The notes under the pieces are model-generated. The model did no database searches, had not been told where the DNA came from, and worked only from the letters and a program-made list of their open reading frames with translations. A program made the translations under genes and the position numbers. A stretch of DNA of 64,000 nucleotides from Deinococcus gobiensis I-0 (GTDB lineage Bacteria; Deinococcota; Deinococci; Deinococcales; Deinococcaceae). Positions 52,390-63,963 of the stretch are shown here, piece after piece (position 1 is the stretch's first letter; each line of letters opens with the position of its first letter). The stretch spans positions 115,001 to 179,000 of the forward strand of contig NC_017790.1 in the NCBI RefSeq assembly GCF_000252445.1. Direction: 5' to 3'.

Positions 52390-53496
52390 ATGAAGACGGA
52401 ATATCCACCCTCCGAGGTGGACCACATGCGTTTGGCGCTGCGCGAAGCGGCGCGGGGCCAGCCTACGGCGGCCCCCAATCCCCCCGTGGGTTGCGTGCTG
52501 GTGCGCGGCGGCGAGGTGGTCGGAAGCGGCTTTCATGTCCGCGCCGGCGAACCCCACGCCGAGGTGCTCGCGCTGCGTGCGGCCGGCGAGCAGGCGCGCG
52601 GGGCCACGGCCTACGTCACGCTCGAACCGTGCGCGCACACCGGCCGTACGCCCCCCTGCGCCGACGCCCTGATCGCGGCGGGCGTCGCGCGGGTGGTCGT
52701 CGCCGCGCTCGACCCCGATCCGCGCGTGGCCGGACAGGGCGTGGCGCGGCTGCGCGCGGCGGGCGTAGACGTCACGGTGGGCGTGCTGGAGGACGAGGCC
52801 ACGCGCCAGCAGGCCGGCTTCCGGATGCGGGTCACGGCGGGGCGGCCCTGGGTCGCCTACAAGTACGCCATGACCCTCGACGGCCGGGTGGCGGCGCAGG
52901 GCGAGGGGCGCGGCGCCGTCACCTCGGCCCCCGCCTGGGCGCGCGTCATGGCGTGGCGGGCCGAGGCCGACGCGGTGGCGGTCGGCTCCGGCACCGTGCT
53001 GGCCGACGACCCGCGCCTCACCGTGCGTGGCCCGGAAGACGGTGCGGCGGGTGGGCACGACCCCCGGCCCGTGGTGTTCGACCGGAGCGGGCGTGTACCC
53101 CCCACGGCGCGGGCGCTGCGGCCCGGCAGCGTGCTGATTACGGCGCCCGGCACCGATGCCCGGCCGTACGAAGAAAGGGGCGTGACCGTGCTGCGCGTAG
53201 GCAGCCTGCCCGGCGCCCTGCGCGCCCTGGGTGACCTGGGCCTGAACACCCTGCTGCTGGAGGGCGGGCCGACCCTGGCGACCGCCTTCTTCGCGGCCGG
53301 GCTGGTGGACGAGGTGCGCGCCCTGGTCGCCCCCAAGGTGCTCGGTGCGGGCCTGCCGCCCCTCGCGCTCGCCCCGCGCCCGATGGCGCAGGCGCACGAA
53401 CTGAGCGACCTCCAGATCGAAGTCCTCGGCCCGGACCTGCTCGTCTCGGGCCTGGTCCGCCCCGTTCCCCGCCTCGCGGCGGCAGGAGGCATGTGA
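52390..53496 (+). CDS. ribD: Bifunctional riboflavin deaminase/reductase RibD
   Basis: 368 residues; catalyses the second and third steps from GTP to riboflavin. The deaminase domain (1-145) has the zinc site GEPHAEVLAL and LEPCAHTGRTPPCADALIAA, preceded by APNPPVGCVLV. The reductase domain follows RPWVAYKYAMTLDGRVA and ends with LLLEGGPTLATAFFAAGLVD. First gene of the rib operon, controlled by the upstream riboswitch. A second in-frame ATG is 12 codons in (HMRLALREAA). Confidence 0.96.
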   Translation: MKTEYPPSEVDHMRLALREAARGQPTAAPNPPVGCVLVRGGEVVGSGFHVRAGEPHAEVLALRAAGEQARGATAYVTLEPCAHTGRTPPCADALIAAGVARVVVAALDPDPRVAGQGVARLRAAGVDVTVGVLEDEATRQQAGFRMRVTAGRPWVAYKYAMTLDGRVAAQGEGRGAVTSAPAWARVMAWRAEADAVAVGSGTVLADDPRLTVRGPEDGAAGGHDPRPVVFDRSGRVPPTARALRPGSVLITAPGTDARPYEERGVTVLRVGSLPGALRALGDLGLNTLLLEGGPTLATAFFAAGLVDEVRALVAPKVLGAGLPPLALAPRPMAQAHELSDLQIEVLGPDLLVSGLVRPVPRLAAAGGM

Positions 53497-54137
53497 TGTT
53501 TACCGGAATCGTCGAACAACTCGGGCACGTGACCCGCACCGAAGAAGTGGGCGGCCTGACCCGCCTGACCGTCGCCCCCGAGCGCATGTGGACCGACCTG
53601 AGCCTGGGCGAGAGCGTGGCCTGCTCGGGCACCTGCCTGACCGTCACCGGCTGGGACGAGCGCAGCTTCACGGCCGAACTGAGCCAGGAAACGCTCGCCA
53701 AGACCGCGCCGCACTGGGTCCGGGGCGGCTGGCTCAACCTCGAACGCGCCATGACGGCGCAGGCCCGGTTCGGGGGCCACATCGTCAGCGGGCACGTGGA
53801 CGGGGTGGGTGAGATTCTGGAGGTGGAGGAGGCGCCGGGCGCCTACACGCTGCGGGTGCGGGCGCCGCGCGCCCTGGCCGGCTACCTGACCCCCAAGGGC
53901 AGCGTCACCGCCGACGGCGTGAGCCTGACGCTGGTGGACGTGGGCGGCCCCGGCGGCACCCGCCCCGGGTGGCCCGCCGAGGACTTCAGCCTGTGGCTGG
54001 TGCCGCACACCCTGGCCGTGACCACGCTGGGCGGCTGGCGCGTGGGCTCGCGCATCAACCTGGAGGCCGACCAGCTCGCCAAATATGTCGGGCGACTGCT
54101 GGCGCTGCGGGACGCGGGCCTGGAGACGGTCGCATGA
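53496..54137 (+). CDS. ribE: Riboflavin synthase
   Basis: 213 residues; dismutates two lumazine molecules to riboflavin. Two lumazine-binding repeats: [20 protein letters not shown] with [16 protein letters not shown], and [20 protein letters not shown] with [19 protein letters not shown] (53484-53489) is 6 nt from ATG 53496, whose A is the last base of the ribD stop (TGATG). Confidence 0.96.
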   Translation: MFTGIVEQLGHVTRTEEVGGLTRLTVAPERMWTDLSLGESVACSGTCLTVTGWDERSFTAELSQETLAKTAPHWVRGGWLNLERAMTAQARFGGHIVSGHVDGVGEILEVEEAPGAYTLRVRAPRALAGYLTPKGSVTADGVSLTLVDVGGPGGTRPGWPAEDFSLWLVPHTLAVTTLGGWRVGSRINLEADQLAKYVGRLLALRDAGLETVA

Positions 54138-55348
54138 GCCTCGCCTCCATTCCCGAACTGCTGGCCGAACTGCGCGCGGGCCGCCCGGTGATCGTGGTGG
54201 ACGACGAGGGCCGCGAGAACGAGGGCGACCTGCTGATGCCCGCCGAAACTGCCACCTCCGAGTGGATCGCCTTCATGGCGCGCGAGTGCCGGGGCCTGAT
54301 CTGCGTGACGCTGAGCCCCGAGCGCGCCGCGCACCTGAACCTCGCGCCGATGGTCGGGGCGAGCTCGGACCCGCACGGCACCGCCTTCACGGTCAGCGTG
54401 GACCACGTGAGCAACAGCACCGGCATCAGCGCGCACGACCGGGCGGCGACGGTGGCGGCCCTCATCGACCCGGACGCGCGGCCGGGCGACTTCCGGCGGC
54501 CCGGCCACCTGTTTCCGCTCGTGGCGCGGCCCGGCGGGGTGCTGCGGCGCGCCGGGCACACCGAGGCGGCGGGCGACCTCGCGCGGCTCGCGGGCTTCGC
54601 CGACGCCGGGGTGATCTGCGAGATCATGAACGACACGGGCGAGATGAGCCGCCTGCCCGAACTGCTGACCTTCGGCGCGCGTCACGGCCTGAAGGTGGGC
54701 AGCATCGAGGCCCTGATCGCGTGGCGGCGCGAGCACGACCCCCTGCCGCCGGAGGCGGAGACGCCGCCCCTGGTCATGCGGCAGGTGGCCGAGTCGCGGC
54801 TGCCGACCGCCTACGGTGAATTCCGTCTGGTCGGTTTCGAGGACACCCGCACCGGGGCCGAACACGTCGCGCTGGTGATGGGCGAGGTGGCGCCGGAGCC
54901 GCTGCTCGTGCGCCTGCACTCCGAGTGCCTGACCGGCGACGCCTTCGGCAGCCTGCGCTGCGACTGCGGGCCGCAGCGCGACGCCGCCCTGCGCGAGATC
55001 GCGCGGGAGGGCCGGGGCGTGCTGGTGTACCTGCGCCAGGAGGGCCGGGGTATCGGCCTGCTGAACAAGATCCGGGCCTATGCCCTGCAAGACGGCGGGG
55101 CCGACACCGTGGACGCCAACCTGCGCCTGGGCCTGCCCGCCGATGCCCGCGACTTCGGGGTCGGGGCGCAGATGCTGCGGCTGCTGGGCGCGCGGCAACT
55201 GCGCGTCCTGACGAACAACCCCCGCAAGCTCGCGGGCCTGGGCGACTTCGGCCTGGAGGTCGTGGAGCGCGTGCCCCTGCATGTAGGCGAGGGCCGGCAC
55301 AACGCCGCCTACCTCCAGACCAAACGCGAGCGCCTGGGGCATCTGTAA
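54134..55348 (+). CDS. ribBA: Bifunctional 3,4-dihydroxy-2-butanone-4-phosphate synthase / GTP cyclohydrolase II
   Basis: 404 residues. The N-terminal DHBP synthase (1-203) has [18 protein letters not shown] and [18 protein letters not shown]. The C-terminal GTP cyclohydrolase II has the zinc cysteines in [40 protein letters not shown] and [11 protein letters not shown]. The ATG overlaps the ribE stop (ATGA). It supplies both precursors of the pathway, making the operon self-sufficient. Confidence 0.97.
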   Translation: MSLASIPELLAELRAGRPVIVVDDEGRENEGDLLMPAETATSEWIAFMARECRGLICVTLSPERAAHLNLAPMVGASSDPHGTAFTVSVDHVSNSTGISAHDRAATVAALIDPDARPGDFRRPGHLFPLVARPGGVLRRAGHTEAAGDLARLAGFADAGVICEIMNDTGEMSRLPELLTFGARHGLKVGSIEALIAWRREHDPLPPEAETPPLVMRQVAESRLPTAYGEFRLVGFEDTRTGAEHVALVMGEVAPEPLLVRLHSECLTGDAFGSLRCDCGPQRDAALREIAREGRGVLVYLRQEGRGIGLLNKIRAYALQDGGADTVDANLRLGLPADARDFGVGAQMLRLLGARQLRVLTNNPRKLAGLGDFGLEVVERVPLHVGEGRHNAAYLQTKRERLGHL

Positions 55349-55430
55349 GGAACCCCCGACAAGCCGCCTCTTCCGGGAAGGGGAACCGGGCCGCCGAGTT
55401 CTCCTCCCCTTCTACAGCCAAGGAGTCCAC

Positions 55431-55916
55431 ATGAACCGTATCGAAGCCAACCTGCTCGCCCATGACCTGCGTTTCGCCGTCGTCTCGACCCGCTGGAACC
55501 ACCTCGTCGTGGACCGGCTGGTCGAGGGCGCCGAGCTCGCCTTCGTGCAGCACGGGGGCCGCAGCGAGCAGCTCGACCACTACCTCGTGCCCGGCTCCTA
55601 CGAGATGCCGCTCGTCGCGCGCCGCCTGGCCGAGTCCGGGCGCTACGACGCCGTGGTGGGCCTGGGGGCCGTCATCAAGGGCGACACCGATCACTACGAC
55701 TTCGTGGCGGGCGCGGCGGCCACCGGCCTGCTGAATTCGTCGCTGCACACCGGGGTGCCGGTCGCCTTCGGGGTGCTGACCACCGACACGGTCGAGCAGG
55801 CCCTGAACCGCGCGGGCATCAAGGCGGGCAACAAGGGCGCCGAGGCGGTCCTCGCCATGATCGAGACCGCCAACCTGCTGCGGCGCATCGGGGCGGGGGA
55901 GGGGCAGCCGGGCTGA
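55431..55916 (+). CDS. ribH: 6,7-dimethyl-8-ribityllumazine synthase
   Basis: 161 residues, normal length. Motifs: FAVVSTRWNHLVVDRLVEGA, LVPGSYEMPLVARRLAESG, GAVIKGDTDHYDFVAGAAAT (catalytic His region) and VPVAFGVLTTDTVEQALNRA with AGNKGAEAVLAMIE. AAGGAG is 7 nt before the ATG. An 82-base gap separates it from ribBA; it is probably still part of the riboswitch-controlled operon. Confidence 0.97.
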   Translation: MNRIEANLLAHDLRFAVVSTRWNHLVVDRLVEGAELAFVQHGGRSEQLDHYLVPGSYEMPLVARRLAESGRYDAVVGLGAVIKGDTDHYDFVAGAAATGLLNSSLHTGVPVAFGVLTTDTVEQALNRAGIKAGNKGAEAVLAMIETANLLRRIGAGEGQPG

Positions 55917-55948
55917 ACTCTGCGCGCTGGCCCCGGCCCCGCGCCCCC

Positions 55949-55954
55949 TATACT
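55949..55954 (+). promoter_or_regulatory. -10 box of the HsdR_N/DUF4357 gene (leaderless)
   Basis: TATACT ends 7 nt before ATG 55962, the best -10 match among the leaderless starts here. Confidence 0.7.
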
Positions 55955-55961
55955 CGCCGGA

Positions 55962-56999
55962 ATGTCGCTTGCCGAGGTACAGGACGCGGTTCAGGCCATT
56001 CAGGGCTGGCTGGATGACCCGCCGGGCGAGGCCGTGGTGCGTCAGTGCATCGTGCTGCGCCTGCTGCTGGCGGCCGGTTTCGACATTTGGAACCCGCAGG
56101 AGATCGTGCCCGAGGAAACCAACGCGGGCGGAAGGCGCTCCGACTTTCTGGTGCGGCGCGGGCAGGGCCGCTTCGCGCTGGAAATCAAGGGCATGGGCGT
56201 GACGCTGGGCAACCGCGAGTACGAGCAGGCCGTGACCTATTCCGTGCACGAGGGCAGCCGCTGGGCCGTCGTGACCAACGGGCGCAAGTGGGTGGTGCTC
56301 GACGAGCATCTGCCCGGGCGCTACGAGCAGCGCGCGACCCTGACGCTCGAAATGGGCCACGACACCGAGCATTTTGCCAGTGATCTCTATGCCGTCCTGA
56401 GCGCCGAGGTCTGGGAGCGCGACGCGCTGGAAGGGGCCGTCGCGCAGGTCAGGGCCCGCCAGCAACGCCGCACCGACGAGGCGAAGATTCGCCGCGAGAA
56501 GACGCGGGTGGTCGAGGCCACGCAGAAGGAATTCGAGATCGCCACCTTCGGGAAGGCCGCCGACGCCGCGAGCAAGATGGGCCGGATCACCGAGGCCGAG
56601 CGGGACGTGCTGCTGGGGCTGGGTGAAGGTGTACCGTCTGCGCCACAGGGAGACATCGAATTCACCTCTGCGGTGGGCGAGGCGCGGGCCACGGCGATCT
56701 ACCGCCCAGACGACGGAAGCTGGACGGTCAAGGCGGGGAGTACGGCGCGCCGGGAACTGCTGCCGGGCAGTTCGAGCAGAGGTGTTCGGAATCGCCGTCA
56801 GAAATTGCTGGATGAGGGCGTCTTGACGGTCCTCGATGACGGGCTGCTGCTCTTTGCCCGTGACCTGAGCCACAGCAGCCCGAGCAGCGCCGCCGCAGAT
56901 ATCGCCGGTGGAGCCCGGAACGGCTGGGAGGTCTGGCGGGACACCGTAGGCCGACCCGCTCAACACCACCGGCCCACTAAGCAGGCTGCGTCACCTTAG
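55962..56999 (+). CDS. HsdR N-terminal-like nuclease domain protein with C-terminal DUF4357
   Basis: 345 residues. The N-terminal ~150 residues match the nuclease domain of type I restriction R subunits: VVRQCIVLRLLLAAGFDIWN, then RRSDFLVRRGQGRFALEIKG with Asp and Glu-x-Lys of a PD-(D/E)xK site. A charged coiled-coil-like middle (RARQQRRTDEAKIRREKTRV) leads to DUF4357 (ATAIYRPDDGSWTVKAGSTA; SSPSSAAADIAGGARNGWEV). No helicase, methylase or specificity subunit is nearby, so it is not a restriction system by itself. Role unknown; DNA repair or defence are possible. Confidence 0.82.
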   Translation: MSLAEVQDAVQAIQGWLDDPPGEAVVRQCIVLRLLLAAGFDIWNPQEIVPEETNAGGRRSDFLVRRGQGRFALEIKGMGVTLGNREYEQAVTYSVHEGSRWAVVTNGRKWVVLDEHLPGRYEQRATLTLEMGHDTEHFASDLYAVLSAEVWERDALEGAVAQVRARQQRRTDEAKIRREKTRVVEATQKEFEIATFGKAADAASKMGRITEAERDVLLGLGEGVPSAPQGDIEFTSAVGEARATAIYRPDDGSWTVKAGSTARRELLPGSSSRGVRNRRQKLLDEGVLTVLDDGLLLFARDLSHSSPSSAAADIAGGARNGWEVWRDTVGRPAQHHRPTKQAASP

Positions 57000-57029
57000 G
57001 ACCACCCCAGTTCTGTTAAACTTCTTTGC

Positions 57030-57058
57030 TTGAGTCGGGGCCGCGTGATTTGGATAAC
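57030..57058 (+). promoter_or_regulatory. Candidate promoter of the DUF512 gene
   Basis: TTGAGT (57030-57035) and GATAAC (57053-57058), 17-nt spacer, in the 88-base gap. Followed by a conventional Shine-Dalgarno, GAGGTGA. Confidence 0.4.
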
Positions 57059-57087
57059 CCAGGGCCGTCCCGAGATGAGGTGAATCC

Positions 57088-58608
<1,521 letters not shown>

Positions 58609-58676
58609 AGGTGGGCTTGCGGGGGGCCGTCCGGGCGACCGGGCGGCCTTCTTTTCGGAAGGTGGCGGAGTTCTCC

Positions 58677-58847
58677 TGCCTCCCCCAGCCCCCTCCAGAG
58701 GAGGGGGAGCTTTTTCGCTGCGCTCGGCAGAGAGTCGTCTCGGAAGTCGGCGGGGCGGCTCTGCCTTACGGCGTGACGGCTCCGTTCGGGGCCAGCCCCA
58801 GCCGGGTTGGAATGGCCCGCGCGCTTTGCGCACGACGGCCTTCGGGG
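58677..58847 (+). repeat. Dispersed intergenic repeat, copy 2, with terminator
   Basis: Same element and orientation as 46101-46279, differing by scattered substitutions and small indels mainly in the hairpin and after CCAGCCC. It begins about 70 nt after the DUF512 stop and fills most of the 285-base gap before the LysR gene. Confidence 0.8.
58689..58715 (+). terminator. Rho-independent terminator at the 5' end of repeat copy 2
   Basis: CCCCCTCC (58689-58696) / GGAGGGGG (58700-58707), 3-nt loop, then AGC and TTTTT (58711-58715). The stem sequence differs from copy 1 but pairing is kept. Confidence 0.85.
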
Positions 58848-58893
58848 GGACCTGGGCGGTGGGGTCGGGGGGGCGCTCCGGCTTTCGCTGCTT

Positions 58894-59817
58894 CTATACG
58901 CTCTCCTGCGCCACCTCGCCGGCCAGTTCGGCAAAGGCGCGCACGAGGGGGCGGGCCTCCCCCTCACGCTGCACGAACTGGATTTCGCTGCGCAGTTCGG
59001 GGCCGCGCAGGGGCAGGCACACGACCGAGTCGGGGGCGACCTGGCGCACGCACGCGGGGGCGATGGACACGCCCAGGCCCGCGCCCACCAGGCGCAGGAT
59101 GGTCAGCCACTGCGAGGCCTCCTGGGCGATCACGGGACGAAAGCCGTGTGCGGCACACAGGCTCAGCGGCTGCTCGTAGGCCCGCGCGCCGGCCGAGCGC
59201 GGGTAGTACACGAAGGGATCGCGGCGCAGCGCCGACACGTCCATGTCGGCCCCGTCCGCCGCCGGGTGGTGGGCGGGCAGCACGGCGACATACGGTTCGG
59301 TGAACAGCGTGCGGACGCTCAGGCCGGGGGCAGGATCGGCGTCGCGCACCAGCCCGGCGTCAAGGTCGCCTGCCAGCAGGCCTGCGACGACCTGCGCCGT
59401 GAAGGACTCGGAAAGCTGAAGCTGGGCGAGCGGCGCGGCCCCCCGGTAGCGCCGCAGCAACTCGGGCACGACCGTCAGGATGGCCGATCCCGCGAAGCCC
59501 AGCCGCAGCACGCCCTGCGCCCCCTGGCCCACACGCCGGGCCTCGGCCACGTCCTCCTGCACGTGGCGCAGCGTGCGCCGGGCGCGCTCTAAAAAGGCCT
59601 CGCCCGCCGCCGTCAGCTCGACCGAGCGCGAGTTGCGCCGCAACAGCTCGGCCCCCACGATGGCCTCCAGCCGCCGGATCTGCTGCGAGAGGGGCGGCTG
59701 GGCGAGGTTCAGGCGCGCCGCCGCCCGCCCGAAATGCAGTTCCTCGGCCACGGCCACGAAGTAGCGCAGGTGCCGCAGTTCCAGGCCATGGCCCAGACCG
59801 GAGAAGTCTTGATCCAC
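58894..59817 (-). CDS. LysR-family transcriptional regulator
   Basis: 307 residues. The winged HTH is LELRHLRYFVAVAEELHFGR, AAARLNLAQPPLSQQIRRLE; the effector domain starts GVLRLGFAGSAILTVVPELL. It resembles BenM/CatM-type regulators of aromatic catabolism, but no target genes are adjacent. No ATG is suitably placed; the start is GTG 59817, which lies 6 nt after TATCCT (59824-59829, minus), so it is probably a leaderless GTG start. The divergent gene encodes a GNAT and may be its target. Confidence 0.9.
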   Translation of the reverse strand: MDQDFSGLGHGLELRHLRYFVAVAEELHFGRAAARLNLAQPPLSQQIRRLEAIVGAELLRRNSRSVELTAAGEAFLERARRTLRHVQEDVAEARRVGQGAQGVLRLGFAGSAILTVVPELLRRYRGAAPLAQLQLSESFTAQVVAGLLAGDLDAGLVRDADPAPGLSVRTLFTEPYVAVLPAHHPAADGADMDVSALRRDPFVYYPRSAGARAYEQPLSLCAAHGFRPVIAQEASQWLTILRLVGAGLGVSIAPACVRQVAPDSVVCLPLRGPELRSEIQFVQREGEARPLVRAFAELAGEVAQESV

Positions 59818-59895
59818 GTCGGCAGGATATTGGACATCTCGCCCAGCCCTGCCGATACTCGCCTGACCGGACGCAGACCGGAGGAAGAGGTGCCC

Positions 59896-60402
59896 ATGAA
59901 CGAACCCCTGCTGAACGAAACGCGGCCACCCGCCCTGAGCCTCGCCCCCCTGGCGACCGATGCCGACCGCGCCGCCTTCCGGGCACTGAATGAGGCCTGG
60001 ATCTCCGACTTCTTCGAGCTGGAGGCCGCCGACCGCGCGGCGCTGGCCGACCCGGACGGGCACTATGTCGCGCCGGGCGGGGCCGTGTTCATGGCGCACC
60101 TGGAGGGGCGGGCGGTGGGCTGCGTGGCCCTGTGCCCGGAGGGGCCGGGCGTGTTCGAGGTCTCGAAGATGGCGGTGGACCCCGCCGCGCAGGGCCGGGG
60201 CGTGGGGCGGCGGCTGCTCGCGCACGCGGTCGCGCAGGCGCGGGCTATGGGGGCGCACAGGCTGGTGCTCGCCAGCAACGCCCGCCTGGGGCCGGCCGTC
60301 CACCTGTACGAGAGCGTGGGCTTCCGGCACCTCGCGGCCCACGAGCGGCCGCATACGCCCTATGCCCGCGCCGACGTGTTCATGGAGCTGGCGCTGTCCT
60401 GA
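59896..60402 (+). CDS. GNAT family N-acetyltransferase
   Basis: 168 residues. ATDADRAAFRALNEAWISDF, GGAVFMAHLEGRAVGCVALC, FEVSKMAVDPAAQGRGVGRR (acetyl-CoA loop QGRGVGRR) and ASNARLGPAVHLYESVGFRH show a complete GNAT fold of the small-molecule type. GAGG (59887-59890) is 5 nt from ATG 59896; a GTG at 59890 is in frame. TACTCG near 59854 is a possible -10 giving a leader of ~30 nt. Divergent from the LysR gene, with under 80 bp between starts. Confidence 0.9.
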   Translation: MNEPLLNETRPPALSLAPLATDADRAAFRALNEAWISDFFELEAADRAALADPDGHYVAPGGAVFMAHLEGRAVGCVALCPEGPGVFEVSKMAVDPAAQGRGVGRRLLAHAVAQARAMGAHRLVLASNARLGPAVHLYESVGFRHLAAHERPHTPYARADVFMELALS

Positions 60403-60447
60403 CCGGGCCGCCGCGCGCCCCGTCCTGGCCGCGCTAGCCTCGGGGAC

Positions 60448-60978
60448 ATGCTGACTTTCGCGGAAGCCGCCCGCCGCCCCGTGGCCGAGGTCGGGGCCGA
60501 GACGCACCGTCTGGCCGCCCTGGAGGCCCCGCCGCGCGGCCTGCTGATTCCGGCGGCTTTCGAGGAGGCGTATTACCGGGGTGTGAATCTGCCCGAGACG
60601 CTGGGGCGGCTGTTCGTTGGCGTGAATCCGGCGCGCATCGACGAGGACGCGCTGGAGCCGCTGTGTGCCCAGGCGCAGCTTCTCGTGCGCACAAGCGCGC
60701 TGATGGACGACGCCGTGCAGCTGCTCTACCGCGCGCTGGGCAACGCGGGCCTGAGCACGGGCGAGGTCCAGGCCCGCCGCCCGGACGGCCCGTGGTCCGA
60801 GGTGGCCCCGCGCGTGACCCCGCCCGGCACCGCCGCCCTGCACGCCGTCAAGCGGCTGTGGGCGCGCGACTGGGACCTGGAGAGCGTGCTGGAGCGGCTC
60901 GACACTTCGGGCGGGGTGGGGCTGGAGGCGCGGCCCACCCTGCTGCTGGCCGGGCCGGGGAGCGCGGCGACGCCATGA
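60448..60978 (+). CDS. Conserved hypothetical protein
   Basis: 176 residues, no domain recognised, no signal peptide or membrane helix, probably a soluble helical protein ([40 protein letters not shown]). TAGCCT (60435-60440) lies 7 nt before ATG 60448. The stop overlaps the MFS transporter start (ATGA), and the transporter in turn overlaps the hydratase gene, so the three are tightly linked. Confidence 0.7.
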   Translation: MLTFAEAARRPVAEVGAETHRLAALEAPPRGLLIPAAFEEAYYRGVNLPETLGRLFVGVNPARIDEDALEPLCAQAQLLVRTSALMDDAVQLLYRALGNAGLSTGEVQARRPDGPWSEVAPRVTPPGTAALHAVKRLWARDWDLESVLERLDTSGGVGLEARPTLLLAGPGSAATP

Positions 60979-62158
60979 CCCCGCCCGGACGCGGCCCCTC
61001 GCCGCTGCTGTTCGCCGCGCTGGGGACGCTGGTCTTCCTGAACGTGTACGCCCCGCAGAGTCTGTTGCCGCTGCTGTCGCGCGAGTTCCGCGTGGGGGCG
61101 GCCGAGGTGGGCACGGTCGTCGGCGCGACCACGCTGGCGATGGCGCTGGCCTCGCCGTTCGTCGGCGTGCTGGCCGACGCGCTGGGGCGGCGGCGGGTGG
61201 TGGTGTGGGCCTACGCGCTGCTCGTGCTGCCGGCCGTGGCGGCCGTGTTCGCGCCGACGCTGGGCACCCTGAACCTCGCCCGCTTCGCGCAGGGCCTCCT
61301 TATTCCCGGGGTGATGGTGGCCTTGAACGCCTACATCGCCGAGGAGGTGCCGCCGGCCGGCCGCGCCCGCGCGCTGACCGCCTATGTCACCGGCACCGTG
61401 CTGGGCGGGTTTCTGGGGCGCTTCCTGGCGGGGCTGGTCGCGGACGTCCAGAGCTGGCACGCCGCCTTCTGGCTGCTGGCGCTGGCCTCGCTGGCGGGCT
61501 GGGGGCTGGCGCGCACGCTGCCGCGCGAGGCGGGCTTCACGCCCCGGCGCGACCCGCGCGCCGTCGCGGCGGGCCTGGGCGCGCACCTGCGCAACCCGGC
61601 GCTGCTGACGACCTGCGCGGTCGGTTTCCTCATCCTGTTCACGCTGGTGGGGCTGTTCAACACCCTCACCCTGCGCCTCGCGGAGGCCCCATATGCGCTC
61701 ACGACCGCGCAGACCGGGGGCGTGTTCGCGGTGTACCTGCTGGGGGTGGTCATCACGCCGCTGGCCGGGCCGTTCCTGGCGGCGCGCGGGCCGCGCACGG
61801 CGCTGCTCACGGCGGTCGGGGCCAGCCTCGCGGGGCTGCTGCTGACCCTGGCCGCGCCCCTGCCCCTGGTCGTCCTCGGGGTGGCGGCGGCGGCCTGCGG
61901 GGTCTTCCTGTCGCAGTCGGCGGCGCTCGCGGCGGTGCAGCGCAGCGTCACGGGGGCGCGCAGCCTCGCCACGGGGCTGTACCACAGCGCCTATTACGGG
62001 GGGGCCGCCCTCGCGAGCGTGGTCGCCGGGCAGGTGTTCGCGGCGCGGGGCTGGGCGGGCGTGGCGGCGCTGGTCATGGGCAGCATGGCGCTCGCGGGGC
62101 TGGTCGGGGTGTGGGGCTGGCGGGGCCGCGCCGGGGCCGGGAGTGCTAGCCTCCGGCC

Positions 62159-62162
<4 letters not shown>
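60975..62162 (+). CDS. Major facilitator superfamily transporter
   Basis: 395 residues with about 12 hydrophobic helices. The cytoplasmic loop after helix 2 carries the MFS signature [20 protein letters not shown]. Resembles the YnfM/arabinose-efflux-like group, usually exporters of drugs or metabolites. Substrate unknown. Starts within the stop of the preceding hypothetical gene and ends overlapping the hydratase start. Confidence 0.9.
62147..62152 (+). promoter_or_regulatory. -10 box of the enoyl-CoA hydratase gene within the MFS coding end
   Basis: TAGCCT ends 6 nt before ATG 62159. The gene therefore has both an overlapping ATGA junction and its own leaderless promoter signal. Confidence 0.5.
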
Positions 62163-62980
<818 letters not shown>

Positions 62981-63009
62981 GGTCCTCCTCGCCCCTTCCC
63001 GCGCGGCCC

Positions 63010-63963
63010 TCAGTGCAGCGCCGGGGGCCACGCTCCGGGCGGCGGGGTGGGGGGGCCCCCCGGAACGCGGGCGGCCAGGGTCCGGGTGAGGGTGTCGGTA
63101 AAGGCGCGCAGTAGCGGCAGGTGCGCGCGCCAGGGCAAGACGGCCAGGGCCAGCGGCCGGCTCAGGCCCCCCGGCAGCGGCAGGCTCACCAGCCCGCCCG
63201 GCAGGGGATGCAGGGCCAGCCGGGGCAGGATGGTCACGCCCAGTCCGTGCGCCACCATGCTCAGGATCACGCTGTCCTGGGGGTTCTCGGTCAGGCCGCT
63301 GAGCGATACCCCCTCCCGCTCCAGGTACTGCCGGACGAGCCGGTGACACTGGTCGCGCCCGGGGGGCAGGAACAGGGTCTGGCCGCTCAGCTCTTCCAGG
63401 GTGGCGGGGTGGTCGCCGCGCGCCGCCGGGGCGACGAACAGGTACTCGTCGTAGACCAGCGGCGTGAGGTGCAGGCCCGGCGTATGTCCCTGCACGACCA
63501 CCGCCGCGTCGGCGCGCCCGGTGCGCAGGGCAAGTTCGGCGTCGGTCTCCTCGGTATCGCCGTCCAGCAGCACGGTCCGCACGCCGGGGTGGGCGCGCCG
63601 GAAGGTCGCCAGTGCCGGGGGCAGCAGGTGGGTGGCGACCGACCGGTACGCCGCCACGCGCAGGGTCCCGCTGAGTTCCCCGCTGTCCTGCGCGGCCAGC
63701 AGCACGTCCCCGGCGGCCTGCACGGCGGCGCGGGCATGGGCCAGCACCCGTTCTCCGGCGGCGGTGGCGACCGTGCCGCCGGGCGTGCGCCGCAGCAGGG
63801 GCCGGCCGGTCATGGCTTCCAGGCGGCCCACCGCTTCGCTGAGGCTGGACTGCGAGACCCCCAGTTCGGCCGCCGCCTCGCCGAAGCTCCCGGCCTGCGC
63901 CACGGCGATCAGGGCGCGCAGTTGCGAGAGGGTCGGCGTCGGTGGAGCAGGGTCCCGGCTCAT
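63010..63963 (-). CDS. LysR-family transcriptional regulator
   Basis: 317 residues. HTH: LRALIAVAQAGSFGEAAAEL, GVSQSSLSEAVGRLEAMTGR; effector-binding domain from GTLRVAAYRSVATHLLPPAL. HTH wording SQSSLSEAV is like regulators of the CynR/CysB side of the family. The Pro-rich C-terminus (PGGPPTPPPGAWPPALH) is unusual but may be only GC-driven. ATG 63963 lies 5 nt after TACACT (63969-63974, minus). Targets unknown. Confidence 0.9.
   Translation of the reverse strand: MSRDPAPPTPTLSQLRALIAVAQAGSFGEAAAELGVSQSSLSEAVGRLEAMTGRPLLRRTPGGTVATAAGERVLAHARAAVQAAGDVLLAAQDSGELSGTLRVAAYRSVATHLLPPALATFRRAHPGVRTVLLDGDTEETDAELALRTGRADAAVVVQGHTPGLHLTPLVYDEYLFVAPAARGDHPATLEELSGQTLFLPPGRDQCHRLVRQYLEREGVSLSGLTENPQDSVILSMVAHGLGVTILPRLALHPLPGGLVSLPLPGGLSRPLALAVLPWRAHLPLLRAFTDTLTRTLAARVPGGPPTPPPGAWPPALH

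Noticed and set aside
55962..56999. Type I restriction-modification system
   Set aside because: The protein has only the R-subunit nuclease-like domain; helicase, HsdM and HsdS are absent from the neighbourhood.
58894..60843. 649-codon minus-strand frame containing the LysR gene
   Set aside because: Only the C-terminal 307 codons are LysR; the rest is antisense to the GNAT and hypothetical genes.
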